64,000 nt of DNA, taken from Actinacidiphila cocklensis (GTDB lineage: Bacteria > Actinomycetota > Actinomycetes > Streptomycetales > Streptomycetaceae). Shown one piece after another: positions 43,942 through 53,223 of the stretch. Under the pieces are notes generated by a model, which saw only the letters and a list, made by a program, of their open reading frames with translations, made no database searches and had not been told where the DNA came from. The DNA lies in contig NZ_CAJSLV010000042.1 of the NCBI RefSeq assembly GCF_907177275.1, forward strand, positions 1 to 64,000. The letters are read 5' to 3'. The first letter of the stretch is position 1, and each line of letters opens with the position of its first letter. Both the position numbers and the translations under genes were made by a program.

Positions 43942-44567
43942 GATCGGGGACCCCGGCAGCCGCCACTGCAGCCGGTTCCGGTGCCGCTCCCGGTGGTCGC
44001 CGCACCCCGGCTGGTCGCGCCCCTGGTCGCGTCGGATCCGTTTGCGAAGCGGGCGTAACAGCAGGTCAGCGCCGGGATCGGCGGGACGGCGGGCGCCGAC
44101 TACTTCCCTGTGGACCCCTCCCGGCGCCGGGGGAAGAGCCGCCACCCCCGGCATCCGGCCGACAGACGCTGCGCTGCGGGGTTCGCCGCAAGGTCCGCGG
44201 CCGGGTTCCCCGGAAGTGCCGGCGGGCGTTGCGCGGCGGGTTCAACCGGCCCGGCCGGGACCGGCGCAGTTCCCCCAGGCCGCGCCCGGAGTGCAACCGC
44301 CGACCCCGTACCGACACCTCCCCCAGGGCCTGCCCGGGGGAGTCCATCCATGGGGGCGCGGCAGGGGATCGGCCCCCCTGGCCTCCCCCGGCCAGTGGCA
44401 CCGCGACGACCACGGCCGCTCGGATCATGGGTGGCGGTGGCGGTGGTCACCGCAGCCGCCCTGGCCGCCCCTGTGGCCTGCCCGCCCCCACCGCTCGCAC
44501 CGCACGAACCGGTGCGAGCCAGCAGGAGACCCAACCCGCCCGATCCCGCCCTGGGCTGGGCTGGCGG

Positions 44568-45095
44568 TCACAGCTGTTCCTGCTTGACTCCTGGGGGGAG
44601 GAGACAGGGCGTGAAGACTCCGAGGTTGAGAACTTCGGGGGCTTTGTAGCCCGCGACTCTTATGGAAAAGTCCTGGTCCGGGTTGTAAGCCTCGAGTACG
44701 ACCGCGGGGTCCACGGTGTCGTCGTCGCGGAAGCTGGTGATCTCGTAGCCTCGTTTCTGGAGGTCGTCCCGGATTCTCGCGCCGGCGCTGCCCTGTTTGT
44801 GTGCTGGCAGCGGCACTTCCGCCCGGTATGTGAGGTAAAAGCGTCCATCGTGGGCGACTTCATCGTTTTTGCCCACACAGTCCGAGAACTGTGGCTTGAC
44901 GCTGGTGGCGTCGATCGGCGCTCCAGCACTGCGAGCCATGGATTCGGCGAAGTGCGCGGCCCAGGTCTGAGCGTCCTGTCGGCTCATCCGGGGCAGCGGG
45001 GCGTTCGTGTCACCGTCGTTCGATGTCATGCAACCCTCGAGGAGTATGAGTGAGGCGAAAGCGAGGGCGAGCCGGGACCAACGGATTCCCCTCAT
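44568..45095 (-). CDS. Predicted lipoprotein
   Basis: A 175-residue protein with a lipoprotein signal: basic MRGIRWSR, hydrophobic LALAFASLILLEGC with the lipobox LLEGC. The mature part has TWAAHFAESMARSAG, FYLTYRAEVPLPAHKQGSAG and RIRDDLQKRGYEITSFRDDD. It is related to the lipoprotein at 47723 in general plan. It lies downstream of the DUF1023 hydrolase gene on the same strand (~60 bases) and is probably the third gene of that unit. Function unknown; expected on the outer face of the membrane. Confidence 0.75.
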   Translation of the reverse strand: MRGIRWSRLALAFASLILLEGCMTSNDGDTNAPLPRMSRQDAQTWAAHFAESMARSAGAPIDATSVKPQFSDCVGKNDEVAHDGRFYLTYRAEVPLPAHKQGSAGARIRDDLQKRGYEITSFRDDDTVDPAVVLEAYNPDQDFSIRVAGYKAPEVLNLGVFTPCLLPPGVKQEQL

Positions 45096-45157
45096 GGCGG
45101 GGCACCTGCTTTCGTCTTTCCTGATGTACGTGCGGGATGTACGAGCGGGGGCGGGGG

Positions 45158-46780
45158 TCAGGGCACCGCGGGGTACATAGGGTGCAGGGGGTCCATGGGA
45201 TCGCGGACCGGGGCCGGGTGCACGAGGGTGGGTTCCTTGCCGGCGATGATCGCGCCCATGTTCTCCAAGCCGATGCTTCCTCTGTCGAAGTAGCTGCTGT
45301 GGTCGCCCTGTGCCACCTGGAATTGGCTGGCGCCGAACTTCGGTGAGGCCGGGTCCTCGCCGAGGGAGAGTCCGGAGAGGTAGTGGGCTATGGGGTCGTT
45401 GTCGGATTTTCCGACGTAGACGTGGTCCCGGGGTATGCCGAAGTCGTGGGCGTAACCGTTCATTCCGGGGCTGCCCACCGCGACGATGTCGTCTGCGCCC
45501 AGCTGTCCGGTATTGGCGGCGGTGCCCACGACCGTCGAGCCGTAGCTGTGTCCGATCACCGTGATGTGGTGGTGGTCGGGGCCCTGGGCCGCGCGTGTGC
45601 CGGCGATGAAGTGCTGCAGGTCCGGTGCGCCGGCCTCGGCTCGCGTGCGGGTGGTGACGGTCTGGTCTAGTTCGGGTGCGTCGTAGCCCAGCCAGAACAC
45701 GGTGGACACGCTGCCGTCCGGGTGGGCGCCCTCGGCTGCCTGCTGCAGAAGGTTGATGCGGTTCAGCGATCCACTGACGCCACTGAGCGTCGTCGACGTA
45801 CCGGGAACGTAGACGCCCGTGTGGGTTGCCGTGTCGGGGTTGCCCTGGGCGATGACCACCTGCCCGTCGCCCGCGCCCTTGACGCTGAGGAGGTACAGCT
45901 CCTTGCCCGGCGCCGCGCCGTCGTTGGCGTCCAGCGCGTCCTTGAGCTTCATCATCGCCGTGTACCGGGGGTCGATGACGGCGCTGGTCCCGACTCCGTA
46001 GTCGTGTCCGGTCAGTAGCTCGGGGTCGTCGAGCTGCTCGTCCAGCGACAGCCGGTTGGCATTGTCCCGTACTGTCGATGGCAGCCCGTCGACGTTGCCG
46101 ATGAGCTGGGGGTAGTAGAGGGTGTAGTCGCGCTGCTGCTCAGCGGTGAGGCCCTTCCACCACGCGGCCGCGGACTTCGGGTCCTTCGGGGGCTTCGGCG
46201 GATCGATGCCCAAGTACATCAGGGCGGCCTGGGCATCGAGGGACGCCTCGTTGAGTGCGTGCGGGCGGTACTGGGCCATGACGTCGCCATGCAGGGCCGT
46301 CAGTGCGCTCCGCCCGTCGTCCGAAGCTTGCCGGGCGGCGGCGATTGCGGACTCGACCCGGTCGCGGTATGCGGTGAGCTGCCCGGCGCCTTCCTCGGCC
46401 TCGTACCGGGAGGTGTGTGGCGGGGGGTAGACGGTGCCGTCGCCGGTGACGGTGTAGCCGTAGCCCTCTGCCTCCGTGATCACGGCCCGGAGGTCGCTCT
46501 TGGCCTTCGCCATGCGTTGGTGGACCGTGCTGAGCACGGTGCTTATCAGCTCCGCCTCGACTCGGCCGATCTCGAGTCGGGTCTCTACCCCGTTCAGGAA
46601 GAGGAAGGCGGAGGTGGCGGCTTCACCCGACCAGCCGGCCTTCTTCAGCGGGAGCGTCACCTGCCTGTGGTGCTGCGTGTGTGCGCTCTCCAGCTCCGCG
46701 GAGAGGTTGTGCCAGTTCTTCGCGGCCTGCGAGATGCCGTCGAGGTCCAGGTTCCACAATTGCGAGTACAGCTCCGGCAT
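45158..46780 (-). CDS. DUF1023 alpha/beta hydrolase with WXG-like N-terminus
   Basis: About 540 residues. The N-terminal ~100 residues are a helical WXG100-like part (LPLKKAGWSGEAATSAFLFL). The C-terminal half is a DUF1023 alpha/beta hydrolase with nucleophile elbow VIGHSYGSTVVGTAA, DIVAVGSPGMNGYAHDFG and a late GDHSSYF that could hold the histidine. The ATG is two bases after the stop of the WXG100-like gene, so the two are coupled. Family members in Streptomyces are thought to be exported or cell-wall-associated. The substrate is unknown. Confidence 0.85.
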   Translation of the reverse strand: MPELYSQLWNLDLDGISQAAKNWHNLSAELESAHTQHHRQVTLPLKKAGWSGEAATSAFLFLNGVETRLEIGRVEAELISTVLSTVHQRMAKAKSDLRAVITEAEGYGYTVTGDGTVYPPPHTSRYEAEEGAGQLTAYRDRVESAIAAARQASDDGRSALTALHGDVMAQYRPHALNEASLDAQAALMYLGIDPPKPPKDPKSAAAWWKGLTAEQQRDYTLYYPQLIGNVDGLPSTVRDNANRLSLDEQLDDPELLTGHDYGVGTSAVIDPRYTAMMKLKDALDANDGAAPGKELYLLSVKGAGDGQVVIAQGNPDTATHTGVYVPGTSTTLSGVSGSLNRINLLQQAAEGAHPDGSVSTVFWLGYDAPELDQTVTTRTRAEAGAPDLQHFIAGTRAAQGPDHHHITVIGHSYGSTVVGTAANTGQLGADDIVAVGSPGMNGYAHDFGIPRDHVYVGKSDNDPIAHYLSGLSLGEDPASPKFGASQFQVAQGDHSSYFDRGSIGLENMGAIIAGKEPTLVHPAPVRDPMDPLHPMYPAVP

Positions 46781-46782
46781 GT

Positions 46783-47082
46783 CTAGAGCCCCTCGAAGTC
46801 GCGGCCGAGGAGGGTGTCGTCCCACTCGTGCGTGGTGGCGCAGCCGCGAAGCGCGTCGGCGCCTGCGGACATCCGGTCCTGGAGGCCCTTCAGCGCTGGT
46901 CGCCAGGTGTTGGCCAACTCGTCCAGCTCTGCATGGATCGACCAGCTGCTCAGCAAGTCCGCGGCGGTGTCCGTGTCAGTGACGGCCTGGTTGATCTGGG
47001 CGTGCATGGCCTGGCTGTTGATGGCGTCGGCCATCTGTGCGGACACGCGTAACTCGTCTGGTTTCACATTTAGATCAGTCAT
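46783..47082 (-). CDS. WXG100-like small protein
   Basis: A 99-residue all-helical protein from an ATG with GGGGGGA upstream. DELRVSAQMADAINSQAMHA, then LLSSWSIHAELDELANTWRP with a central W-S-I in place of WXG, is typical of the WXG100/ESAT-6-like helical hairpins that Streptomyces encodes next to DUF1023 hydrolases. It probably forms a complex with the N-terminus of the downstream hydrolase. No type VII secretion machinery is in the window. Confidence 0.7.
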   Translation of the reverse strand: MTDLNVKPDELRVSAQMADAINSQAMHAQINQAVTDTDTAADLLSSWSIHAELDELANTWRPALKGLQDRMSAGADALRGCATTHEWDDTLLGRDFEGL

Positions 47083-47722
47083 GACCCAATCCCCCCACCA
47101 GTACCAACAATCGCAACGATCGTACGTATGTGAGAGATCGCGCACTGCCAGTCACCGATATTTGCTCGCCTTGGCGGGCAGGCGATGACCCGTCTGGACT
47201 GATATCCGCGTTGCTCAGAGCCGCGGTGGCGGCAGTGCGCCCCACCACGACGCGCTGGTGGTAGGTGGCTGCGGCAGGTCCCAAGTCGTGCTCGCCGTTC
47301 AAGATCCGCTGATGGTCCTCGTAGACGGCCTCGGCCCGGACAAGTGGGCTGCCGGCCCCGGCATTGCCGGTTGCACCGCCCGGCGACCCACCGGCCCGGC
47401 ACGCCCCTGCCGGCCCGCCCGCGATCTCGCCCGCCCGGCGAGCACCGAGCAGGCCCGCGCCGTCCTGACGCGCGACGACGCCGCACCATGCCCGACGTGC
47501 CGACCCGACCTGCCGCTGAGAAGGGCCGCGTAGATGGCGAGGGACCGGATCAACGAAGGTTGGCGGATACCAGGTTCACCGCGAGCACGATGTGGGGGGA
47601 CAGCGCTCAGTCACAGCTCCGCCGACCGCAGTGCGCATCACCCGCACACCGACGGCGCGGGCGGCCCGTTCGGGTCGCCCTGGGGCGACCAGGCATCGCC
47701 TGAGAGTCGGCTACGCCTGCTG
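47083..47722. other. Intergenic region between the two WXG-hydrolase modules
   Basis: Holds the promoter region of the first module near 47090-47210 and a DUF6233-like relic at 47400-47533. Beyond that (47534-47722) nothing coding was recognised apart from the tail flank of the lipoprotein gene. Confidence 0.4.
47400..47533 (+). pseudogene. Relic of a DUF6233-like gene, C-terminus
   Basis: The frame encodes ARDLARPASTEQARAVLTRD then DAAPCPTCRPDLPLRRAA and a stop, nearly the same as the end of the intact gene at 35048-35554. The N-terminal two thirds are missing or scrambled. A third copy lies near 54.1 kb. Confidence 0.7.
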
Positions 47723-48235
47723 TCAGTTGTCGCTCGGTTTGCGGAAGCAGCGCGAGTAGACGTGGAAGACGATCATCGGATCGCCGCGTTGGAGGTTCTT
47801 CTGCCAGGTGGCGTCGAGCTGCGTCTTCGTGGCCAGGTGGACGGCCTGTATTTCCTGGCTCCTGCTCATGCTTCTGTCCGGGCCGTTCTTCACGACCTTC
47901 CAGCCCTTTTCGGGGAGTCCCGCAGCCAGGTTGGCCATCGCCTTGCCGAGGACGGTGTTGTCCAGCCCGTGCAGCGACCACATGTTCAGCATCTCGCGGT
48001 TCGGGTCGTCGTCGTTGTCGTAGTTGCAGGAGACCTCGGTGGCGCCGCTTCCGGAGACCTTGCCCTTGACCTGCGTCATGGTGAGGACCGCGTCGGACTG
48101 CGTGGCGACCTCGTCCGTGACGGCCTGCGCGTCGCGGACCGGTGTGCCGTTCCCGCCGCAGCCAGCGGCCGCCACGAGGACACACACGAGCGCCGCGCTC
48201 CGCCAGGCGTACCGTGCGCCGGTTGTGGTCTGCAT
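47723..48235 (-). CDS. Predicted lipoprotein, paralogue of the upstream gene
   Basis: A 170-residue lipoprotein: signal RSAALVCVLVAAAGC with lipobox AAGC. The mature part has SDAVLTMTQVKGKVSGSGAT, a cysteine-containing NYDNDDDPNREMLNMWSLHG, AAGLPEKGWKVVKNGPDRSM and VFHVYSRCF. The ATG overlaps the stop of the upstream gene by one base (TGATG). It shares many motifs with that gene and is likely to localise outside the membrane. Function unknown. Confidence 0.75.
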   Translation of the reverse strand: MQTTTGARYAWRSAALVCVLVAAAGCGGNGTPVRDAQAVTDEVATQSDAVLTMTQVKGKVSGSGATEVSCNYDNDDDPNREMLNMWSLHGLDNTVLGKAMANLAAGLPEKGWKVVKNGPDRSMSRSQEIQAVHLATKTQLDATWQKNLQRGDPMIVFHVYSRCFRKPSDN

Positions 48236-48684
48236 CAAAGTGGCTCCTGTACGGGGATGAAGAAGCGGGAGTAGACGGAGAAGAGGATCAGCGGCTCCCG
48301 CCCGTTGATGCCTTTCCTCTTGGTGGCTTCGAGTTGGGCGCGGGTCGCCATATGGACGGCCAGGATCTGATGATTCCTGCTCCTGCTGGAGTCGGGGCCG
48401 TTCTTCGCCACGGTCCAGCCGTTTTCCGGCAGGCGGTCGGCGAGAGCGGTCATTCCCGCCTCCAGTACCGTGTCGTCCACGCCGTACAGTGACCACAAAT
48501 GCGTGATGTTGCAGTATCTGGCGGGGTCGTCCCCTTCGTCCCAGGGCAGTTCCATGGGAGCGCCCTCGGTGATCCTTCCCTGGACGTGCACTATGTCGAG
48601 GACGGAGCTCGACAGTGCGGCGATCTCCGCTGCCACTTCACCGGTGGGACGAACTCGCGGTTCGTACCCGAGTGTGTCGGACAC
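48235..48684 (-). CDS. Paralogue of the lipoprotein lacking a signal peptide
   Basis: A 149-residue protein from a GTG with GAGGAG 8-9 bases upstream. It parallels the next gene: SSSVLDIVHVQGRITEGAPM, NITHLWSLYGVDDTVLEAGM, RLPENGWTVAKNGPDSSRSR and LFSVYSRFF. Unlike that gene, it has no hydrophobic signal and no lipobox; the N-terminus VSDTLGYEPRVRPTGEVAAE is polar, and the frame upstream offers none either. It may have lost its signal or work in the cytoplasm. It is coupled to the lipoprotein gene and overlaps none of the hydrolase coding region with this start. Confidence 0.65.
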   Translation of the reverse strand: MSDTLGYEPRVRPTGEVAAEIAALSSSVLDIVHVQGRITEGAPMELPWDEGDDPARYCNITHLWSLYGVDDTVLEAGMTALADRLPENGWTVAKNGPDSSRSRNHQILAVHMATRAQLEATKRKGINGREPLILFSVYSRFFIPVQEPL

Positions 48685-48697
48685 ATCGCTCCTCTCC

Positions 48698-50554
48698 TCA
48701 TTGCCGCGGTGGTCCGTACGGCGACGCATACATGATCTGGACGTGGTCGTACTGGCCCACGATGACGTCCGCTTGGTTCTGCAGGCTGACCGACGGCTGG
48801 CCGTTGTGCGAGTCCCAGTACGCGCTGTGGTTGTCCGCGTCGGACCACATCACGTTGCCGCCGAAGGCCGGGTCTGTGGGGATGTTCCCGCCGCCGCCGA
48901 GTCCCGTGAAGCGTCCGCCGTCGCGAACGAGGTGGTCCAGGCCGCCGCCGCCCTCGGCCCACATGTGCGTGGGATCGAGGCCGAGGTCTCCGGGGTGCTT
49001 GGCCTGCATGCCCGGACTGCCGACCGCGACCACGTCGTCGACGGGCAGCGGGTCGACGGCCCCGTCGTGGTGCGGGTAGCTGTACTTGGCGGTGTCGCCG
49101 ATGAGCGTGCTTCCGTAGCTGTGGCCGATGAGGGTGGTGTGCGCTCTGCCTCCGGTGGCTGCTTCGTGGGCCGCGGCGTTGCCGTCGAGGAAGCCTCGCA
49201 GCGCGGGCGCTCCGTCGTGCGCGTAGGAGTCGTGGATGGCGGCCGGGATGTTGTTCGGAGCGTTGTAGTCGAACCAGGTGATGGTGGAGATCTTGGCGTT
49301 CGGATCGGTCTCGCTGCTCGCCTGCCAGAGGCTCACCCCCCGGTTGATGTCGCCGCCGATCTTGTCGATCTTCGTCGTCGTGCCGGGTACGTATATGGCG
49401 GTGTGTTCGGCGGTGTCCGGGTTCCCGTTGGCGAGGATGACCTTGCCGTCGCCCTTTCCCTCCGGGTCGAAACCGAGGAGGTACGCCTCGGGCAGGCCGA
49501 CAGTGCCGTTGGCGCCTGAAGTGCCGGTCGCATCGAAACGGTCCTGGATGGCATCCATTCCCTTCAACCGGTTCGGCACGGGCTGTAACGCGTCGTACTG
49601 CGATTTCCAGTACAGCCACTCGGCGGTTTTCACCCCACGCCCGGAGGGGTCCATGATGTTCTCGTACTCCGTCGGCTCCGGACCGATCGCGTCAAGTTTG
49701 GCCTGGTAGTCGCCGCGGGTCTCGGATAAGACCGTGCGGTTGGCCTCATCGCGGACGTCGGCGGGCAGGCCGTCCAGTGCGCCGATCCTGCCCGGGTAGG
49801 CCGCCAGGTAGTCGGCCTGGTCCTGCGGTGACAGGCTCTTCCACCAGTCCGCGTTGTCCTCGGGCCGACCGCCCTTGGGCGGGGGCTTGAGGTGGCTGAG
49901 ATAAGTCTTGGCGTCCTTGTCGACGCCTGCCATGTCCTTCTGGGCGTCGGCCCAGTCCTCCGGGGAGACCGTCAGGTCGTCGTCGGCCATCAGCTTGCGC
50001 AACTGCGGCGCCCACCTGTCGTCGGCCGCCGTGGCCTCCCGCAGGGCGTCACAGATCCGGTCGGCGATGTCCTGGGCCACGGCGTGGTGGGGGTTGGGGT
50101 CGAAGTCCGCGTTCTGGCGGGCCACCGCGCGGTTCGAAGGATCCGCGAGACCCATCGCCGTGCCGCCCGTGGCCGGCTCGCCCTCCTCTCCGCCCCCTGC
50201 GGGGTAGGTGATGAAGCCGCTGTCCGCCACCGTGAACTTGTGGGCCGCAGCGTCCGCGATAGCCGCGTCGAACTTGGCCTTGGCCGGGGATATGTCCGAG
50301 ACGAACGCCCGCAGCGCGGTACTGACCAGGCCGCATTCCACCTGTATGTAGTGGAAGTTCTCCGCCACCTCGCTGAGCTGCTTGTGTGCGGCGTCTGCGC
50401 CGAGGCCCGCGAGTTTCGCGACGCGCATCTTCGCGCTGATGCTGTTCTCGATGTCGTCCTTGCCCTGGCCGGCCCCGGCGCTCAGCGCGTGATAGCCGTC
50501 GGCCAGGTCCTCGAGCTGCGAGGTCTTGAGGAACTTCAGAGCTGGTAAGTCCAC
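48698..50554 (-). CDS. DUF1023 alpha/beta hydrolase, second copy
   Basis: A 618-residue protein with the same plan as the one at 45158-46780. A helical N-terminus (SQLEDLADGYHALSAGAGQG, MRVAKLAGLGADAAHKQLSE) precedes a central linker with KPPPKGG and NADWWKSLSPQDQADYLAAY. The DUF1023 domain has TTLIGHSYGSTLIGDTAKYS, VDDVVAVGSPGMQAKHPGDL and DADNHSAYWDSHNGQ at the end, probably holding the catalytic histidine. It lies downstream of the frameshifted WXG-like gene. Substrate unknown. Confidence 0.85.
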   Translation of the reverse strand: MDLPALKFLKTSQLEDLADGYHALSAGAGQGKDDIENSISAKMRVAKLAGLGADAAHKQLSEVAENFHYIQVECGLVSTALRAFVSDISPAKAKFDAAIADAAAHKFTVADSGFITYPAGGGEEGEPATGGTAMGLADPSNRAVARQNADFDPNPHHAVAQDIADRICDALREATAADDRWAPQLRKLMADDDLTVSPEDWADAQKDMAGVDKDAKTYLSHLKPPPKGGRPEDNADWWKSLSPQDQADYLAAYPGRIGALDGLPADVRDEANRTVLSETRGDYQAKLDAIGPEPTEYENIMDPSGRGVKTAEWLYWKSQYDALQPVPNRLKGMDAIQDRFDATGTSGANGTVGLPEAYLLGFDPEGKGDGKVILANGNPDTAEHTAIYVPGTTTKIDKIGGDINRGVSLWQASSETDPNAKISTITWFDYNAPNNIPAAIHDSYAHDGAPALRGFLDGNAAAHEAATGGRAHTTLIGHSYGSTLIGDTAKYSYPHHDGAVDPLPVDDVVAVGSPGMQAKHPGDLGLDPTHMWAEGGGGLDHLVRDGGRFTGLGGGGNIPTDPAFGGNVMWSDADNHSAYWDSHNGQPSVSLQNQADVIVGQYDHVQIMYASPYGPPRQ

Positions 50555-50564
50555 CGGCCGGCCC

Positions 50565-51033
50565 CTAGTCCTGACCGCAGGCGGCCGGCGTGTCCTTGTA
50601 GCCGTCGTCCAGCTTGTCGAACTCGGCCTCGGTGATCTTGTCGCTGACGCAAAGGGCTCCGCCCGCGGCCGTCAACTGCCCCTTAAGGGCGTCGCACCGG
50701 CTCATCAGGTTCTGGACGTACCCGCTCCACGTGGCGTGCAGTTCGTCCTGGGCCATCAGCATGTCGAAGGTCGTGTCGTAGAACTGCAAGCTGGTGTCCA
50801 TGCCCTGGCGGGCCTTCAGCAACTCGTGGCCCGCCTTCGTCAGGTTGTCGGCCAGGGTCCCCACGCCCTGTGCCGCCGCCTTCCACGCCGCCATGCTCGA
50901 CGCCACCCCCCGCGTCACCCCCCGTGACGTCCGGCGTGCCCCCGCCGCCTCCGGCGTCGGCGTGCGCCAGCGTCAACACCGGCCCGCCGGATACCTCCTG
51001 CTTGATCTGGGCCCATTCCGTTTCGAACGACAT
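50565..51033 (-). pseudogene. WXG100-like gene with a frameshift in a G6 tract
   Basis: The start MSFETEWAQIKQEVSGGPVL is in one frame, and TRGVASSMAAWKAAAQGVGT to the end KDTPAACGQD in another. Both parts together match the Streptomyces WXG-like proteins that precede DUF1023 hydrolases. The shift lies in one of two six-base tracts (C6 on the plus strand at 50906-50911 and 50918-50923). Deleting one base from the second joins the frames as DVTGVTRGVASS. It could be a mutation, a sequencing error or slippage-based switching. With the shift, initiation at the inner GTG would give a 117-residue product. Confidence 0.7.
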
Positions 51034-51182
51034 AGCACCCACCCCTCCCCGGTCACTTGTGACCCCTGATGGAACATCAGCCACACACTACTGTGAGTTT
51101 TCATTCCTGCGATATGAGTAGTCATACTCATATCGTCCGCCACCCGCGCCGCCACCCGAAGGCCCCTGAACCCCCACGTCCA

Positions 51183-52158
51183 TCACCGCGACCCCGCAAG
51201 GCCGTCCAGCCGCTCATACAGCGCGCGGAGCAGGTGTGCGCGGCCCTGGACGCCGGCGGCGCCCTTCACCGGCACGGACAGCCGATGGCTCGCCTCCCCC
51301 AGGACGACCTCGGCCAGGATCCGGCGGCCGTCGTCCGGGGGAAGGCGAGCGGCGCGGCGGGCGACGTCGGCGGCAACCCCGCGTGCGTGCCCGGTCAGCT
51401 GCAGGGCGATCTGCTCGTAGTCGCGCGGGGGGAGGCCCGGCGCCGTCCACGCGAGCACGGCCGTGATGAGCGCCTCGTGCGGGGCGCGGTCGAACGGCAG
51501 GGCGGCCTCGATCAGTCCCATGGGGTCGTGCAGGGGGGTGGCCATCGGGTGCTGTCCGCACCGGGGCGCCGGTGGTGGCCTCCTCCGGGCCTGCGCCGTG
51601 GAGGAACCGGGCGAGTCCGCGGTCGGCGTCGTCCTTCGCGCACGGCCCGCACAGGCGGTCCTGTTCGCCGGCCCAGGAGGACTGCCGGACCATCTGCCAG
51701 CGGTCGTCGGTGAACTTCGCCCCGCACCGGCGGCACACCAGCCGCTGCGCCTCCCGCTCCGCGGCCTCGCGCTCCGCCTCACGGCGGCGAGCCCGCTCGT
51801 ACTGGACGGCGTACAGCCGGTCGCCGTCGGGGTTGTCCAGGGCATCGGGCAGTGTCTGCCACTCATCGAGCCCGAGCCTGCGCCACACCGCGCCGCCGGC
51901 CCCGGCCGGGTCGGCGATGATCCGCTCCAGCTCGGTGACGACCACGGGCACCGCCTGGTGGTAGTTCACGGCCGTGATGCCCGCGTCCCGCCCCGGGTAG
52001 CGGGTGCCGGCGAAGCAGGCGCGGGCGGCCTGCTCCAGACGCCGCATCCGGCTCTCCCGCTGCGCCGCGGTCCTGCCCGTGAACACGAACGCGACGGGCA
52101 CGTACCCCTCCCGGCCGGTCCCCGGGTACAGGCGCGACCACAGCCGGAAGGCGTGCAC
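51183..52158 (-). pseudogene. Truncated replication-relaxation-type gene, frameshifted
   Basis: From the GTG at 52158 (GGGAG upstream) the frame reads AFRLWSRLYPGTGREGYVPV then FVFTGRTAAQRESRMRRLEQ, which parallels the C-terminal part of the intact protein at 30005-31294 (IVLTGAGPTALDSRM). LGLDEWQTLPDALDNPDGDR and a CRRCGAKFTDDRW with LCGPCAKDDADRG follow. Near 51560 the frame changes to one beginning MATPLHDPMGLIEAALPFDR and ending YERLDGLAGSR. The N-terminal winged helix is absent. Either this is one broken gene or the 120-residue ORF (51183-51545) is a separate gene following a fragment. The first part overlaps nothing else convincing. Confidence 0.5.
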
Positions 52159-52304
52159 CGCCGCTCCCTGGTGGCGGGCCGCTTTCTCCCTGCAGTTCGT
52201 CCGCCGGGGCTTCCGCGCCGCACGCTGATGAGGACGTGGCGCTCCTACCGGGTCGCCTTGGCCGACGCCGGGGTCGGCGAGCAGGCTGGCCCCGGCCGCC
52301 ATCC

Positions 52305-53069
52305 TCAGCGGCGCCTGCTTGCAGGCCTGCTGCCGGGAGCATCGCGGGTCGTGCGGACCGCCTCCCGCCTGGCAGCGACCTCGGCGAGCAGGGCGAGCAC
52401 CGCCTCGAGGGCATCGGCCGCTTCGGCGGCTCCCGGCCCGGTCGGCTCCAGGCGGTCCTGGCCGTGTGGGGCCAGGACCGGGCGCAGGTTGTCCAGTGCT
52501 CTGGCGAGCTGGGGCCCGGTGGCGCCCGCGGCCAGCATGGCCGCCAGCATGTGCAGCATCGGGTCGTCCCGCAAGGCCGGCCACGCCGTTGAGATGCCGA
52601 CAAGGCGCTCGCCGACCTCCCGGAACCGGTCCTGGTGCAGCTCACACCACGTGTCAGCGGAACGCTGACGCGCGTGTTCCAGGCGCTGGGCTCCGACGTC
52701 CCTGCCGCCGGTGCGGGTGGTGGCCCGCTCCAGTCGCAGCGCGCGGGTCTCCGCGGACTGACGGGTGGCCAGCCCCAGCGCGTCGGCGATCCGCTGCCAG
52801 GAGGCACGGCGGCGCCGGGCGGCCCGGATCAGATCCCGTTCCAGCGCGTCCAGATCGGCCTGGGCATCCTCGATCTGCGTCAGCGCCGCCAGCACCTCCT
52901 CCGAACCTGCCCGCTGGATGGGGCCGCATTCGCCCGCGTCCGCACCGCGGACATCACCGCCACCGGATCCAGGTACTCCCCGCCGCCGAAGCGAGCCCGA
53001 AGAAGGCGCTCGGCAGCCTCCAGCGTCTTCCGGACGGTCCGCGTGATCCATCGTCATGGATGTCAGCAT
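52305..53069 (-). CDS. Helical DNA-binding-like protein (plasmid-associated regulator type)
   Basis: About 250 residues. After a polar N-terminus, LAALTQIEDAQADLDALERD and LIRAARRRRASWQRIADALG with LATRQSAETRALRLERATTR form a helix-turn-helix like that in Streptomyces proteins annotated as HSP18 transcriptional regulators. The second half is helical (HMLAAMLAAGATGPQLARAL, AADALEAVLALLAEVAARRE). Function unproven. Several ATGs (53069, 53057, 53051) are possible starts. It is upstream of and co-directional with the replication-relaxation fragment. Confidence 0.6.
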   Translation of the reverse strand: MLTSMTMDHADRPEDAGGCRAPSSGSLRRRGVPGSGGGDVRGADAGECGPIQRAGSEEVLAALTQIEDAQADLDALERDLIRAARRRRASWQRIADALGLATRQSAETRALRLERATTRTGGRDVGAQRLEHARQRSADTWCELHQDRFREVGERLVGISTAWPALRDDPMLHMLAAMLAAGATGPQLARALDNLRPVLAPHGQDRLEPTGPGAAEAADALEAVLALLAEVAARREAVRTTRDAPGSRPASRRR

Positions 53070-53223
53070 TCCACTGACACCCGGTGCCTGCCGGGCCGTG
53101 GCCAGCGGCAGCGATCTGCTGCCGCCACTTCTCCGGCGGCCGTGACCACCAGAGGTTCACGGCCACTCGAAGACCCGAGCGGAGTAGCGTTCCCGCCCAC
53201 ACCGGAGTTGAGGGAACCAGCCG

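Larger units (their letters stand above)
43278..44567. other. 1.3 kb gene-poor stretch with CTAG-rich repeats
   Basis: No frame is convincing. One plus-strand frame (about 44110-44560) has a hydrophobic patch (WVAVAVVTAAALAAPVACPP) but otherwise low-complexity Pro/Arg sequence and no ribosome site. The notable content is two clusters of repeats containing the tetranucleotide CTAG, listed separately. The combination of no genes and ordered repeats suggests a cis-acting site. Confidence 0.5.

Noticed and set aside
44110..44649. 179-codon plus-strand frame with one hydrophobic patch
   Set aside because: Mostly Pro/Arg/Ala low complexity, no ribosome site, and its end overlaps the convergent lipoprotein gene. 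Kept only as a remark in the intergenic entry.
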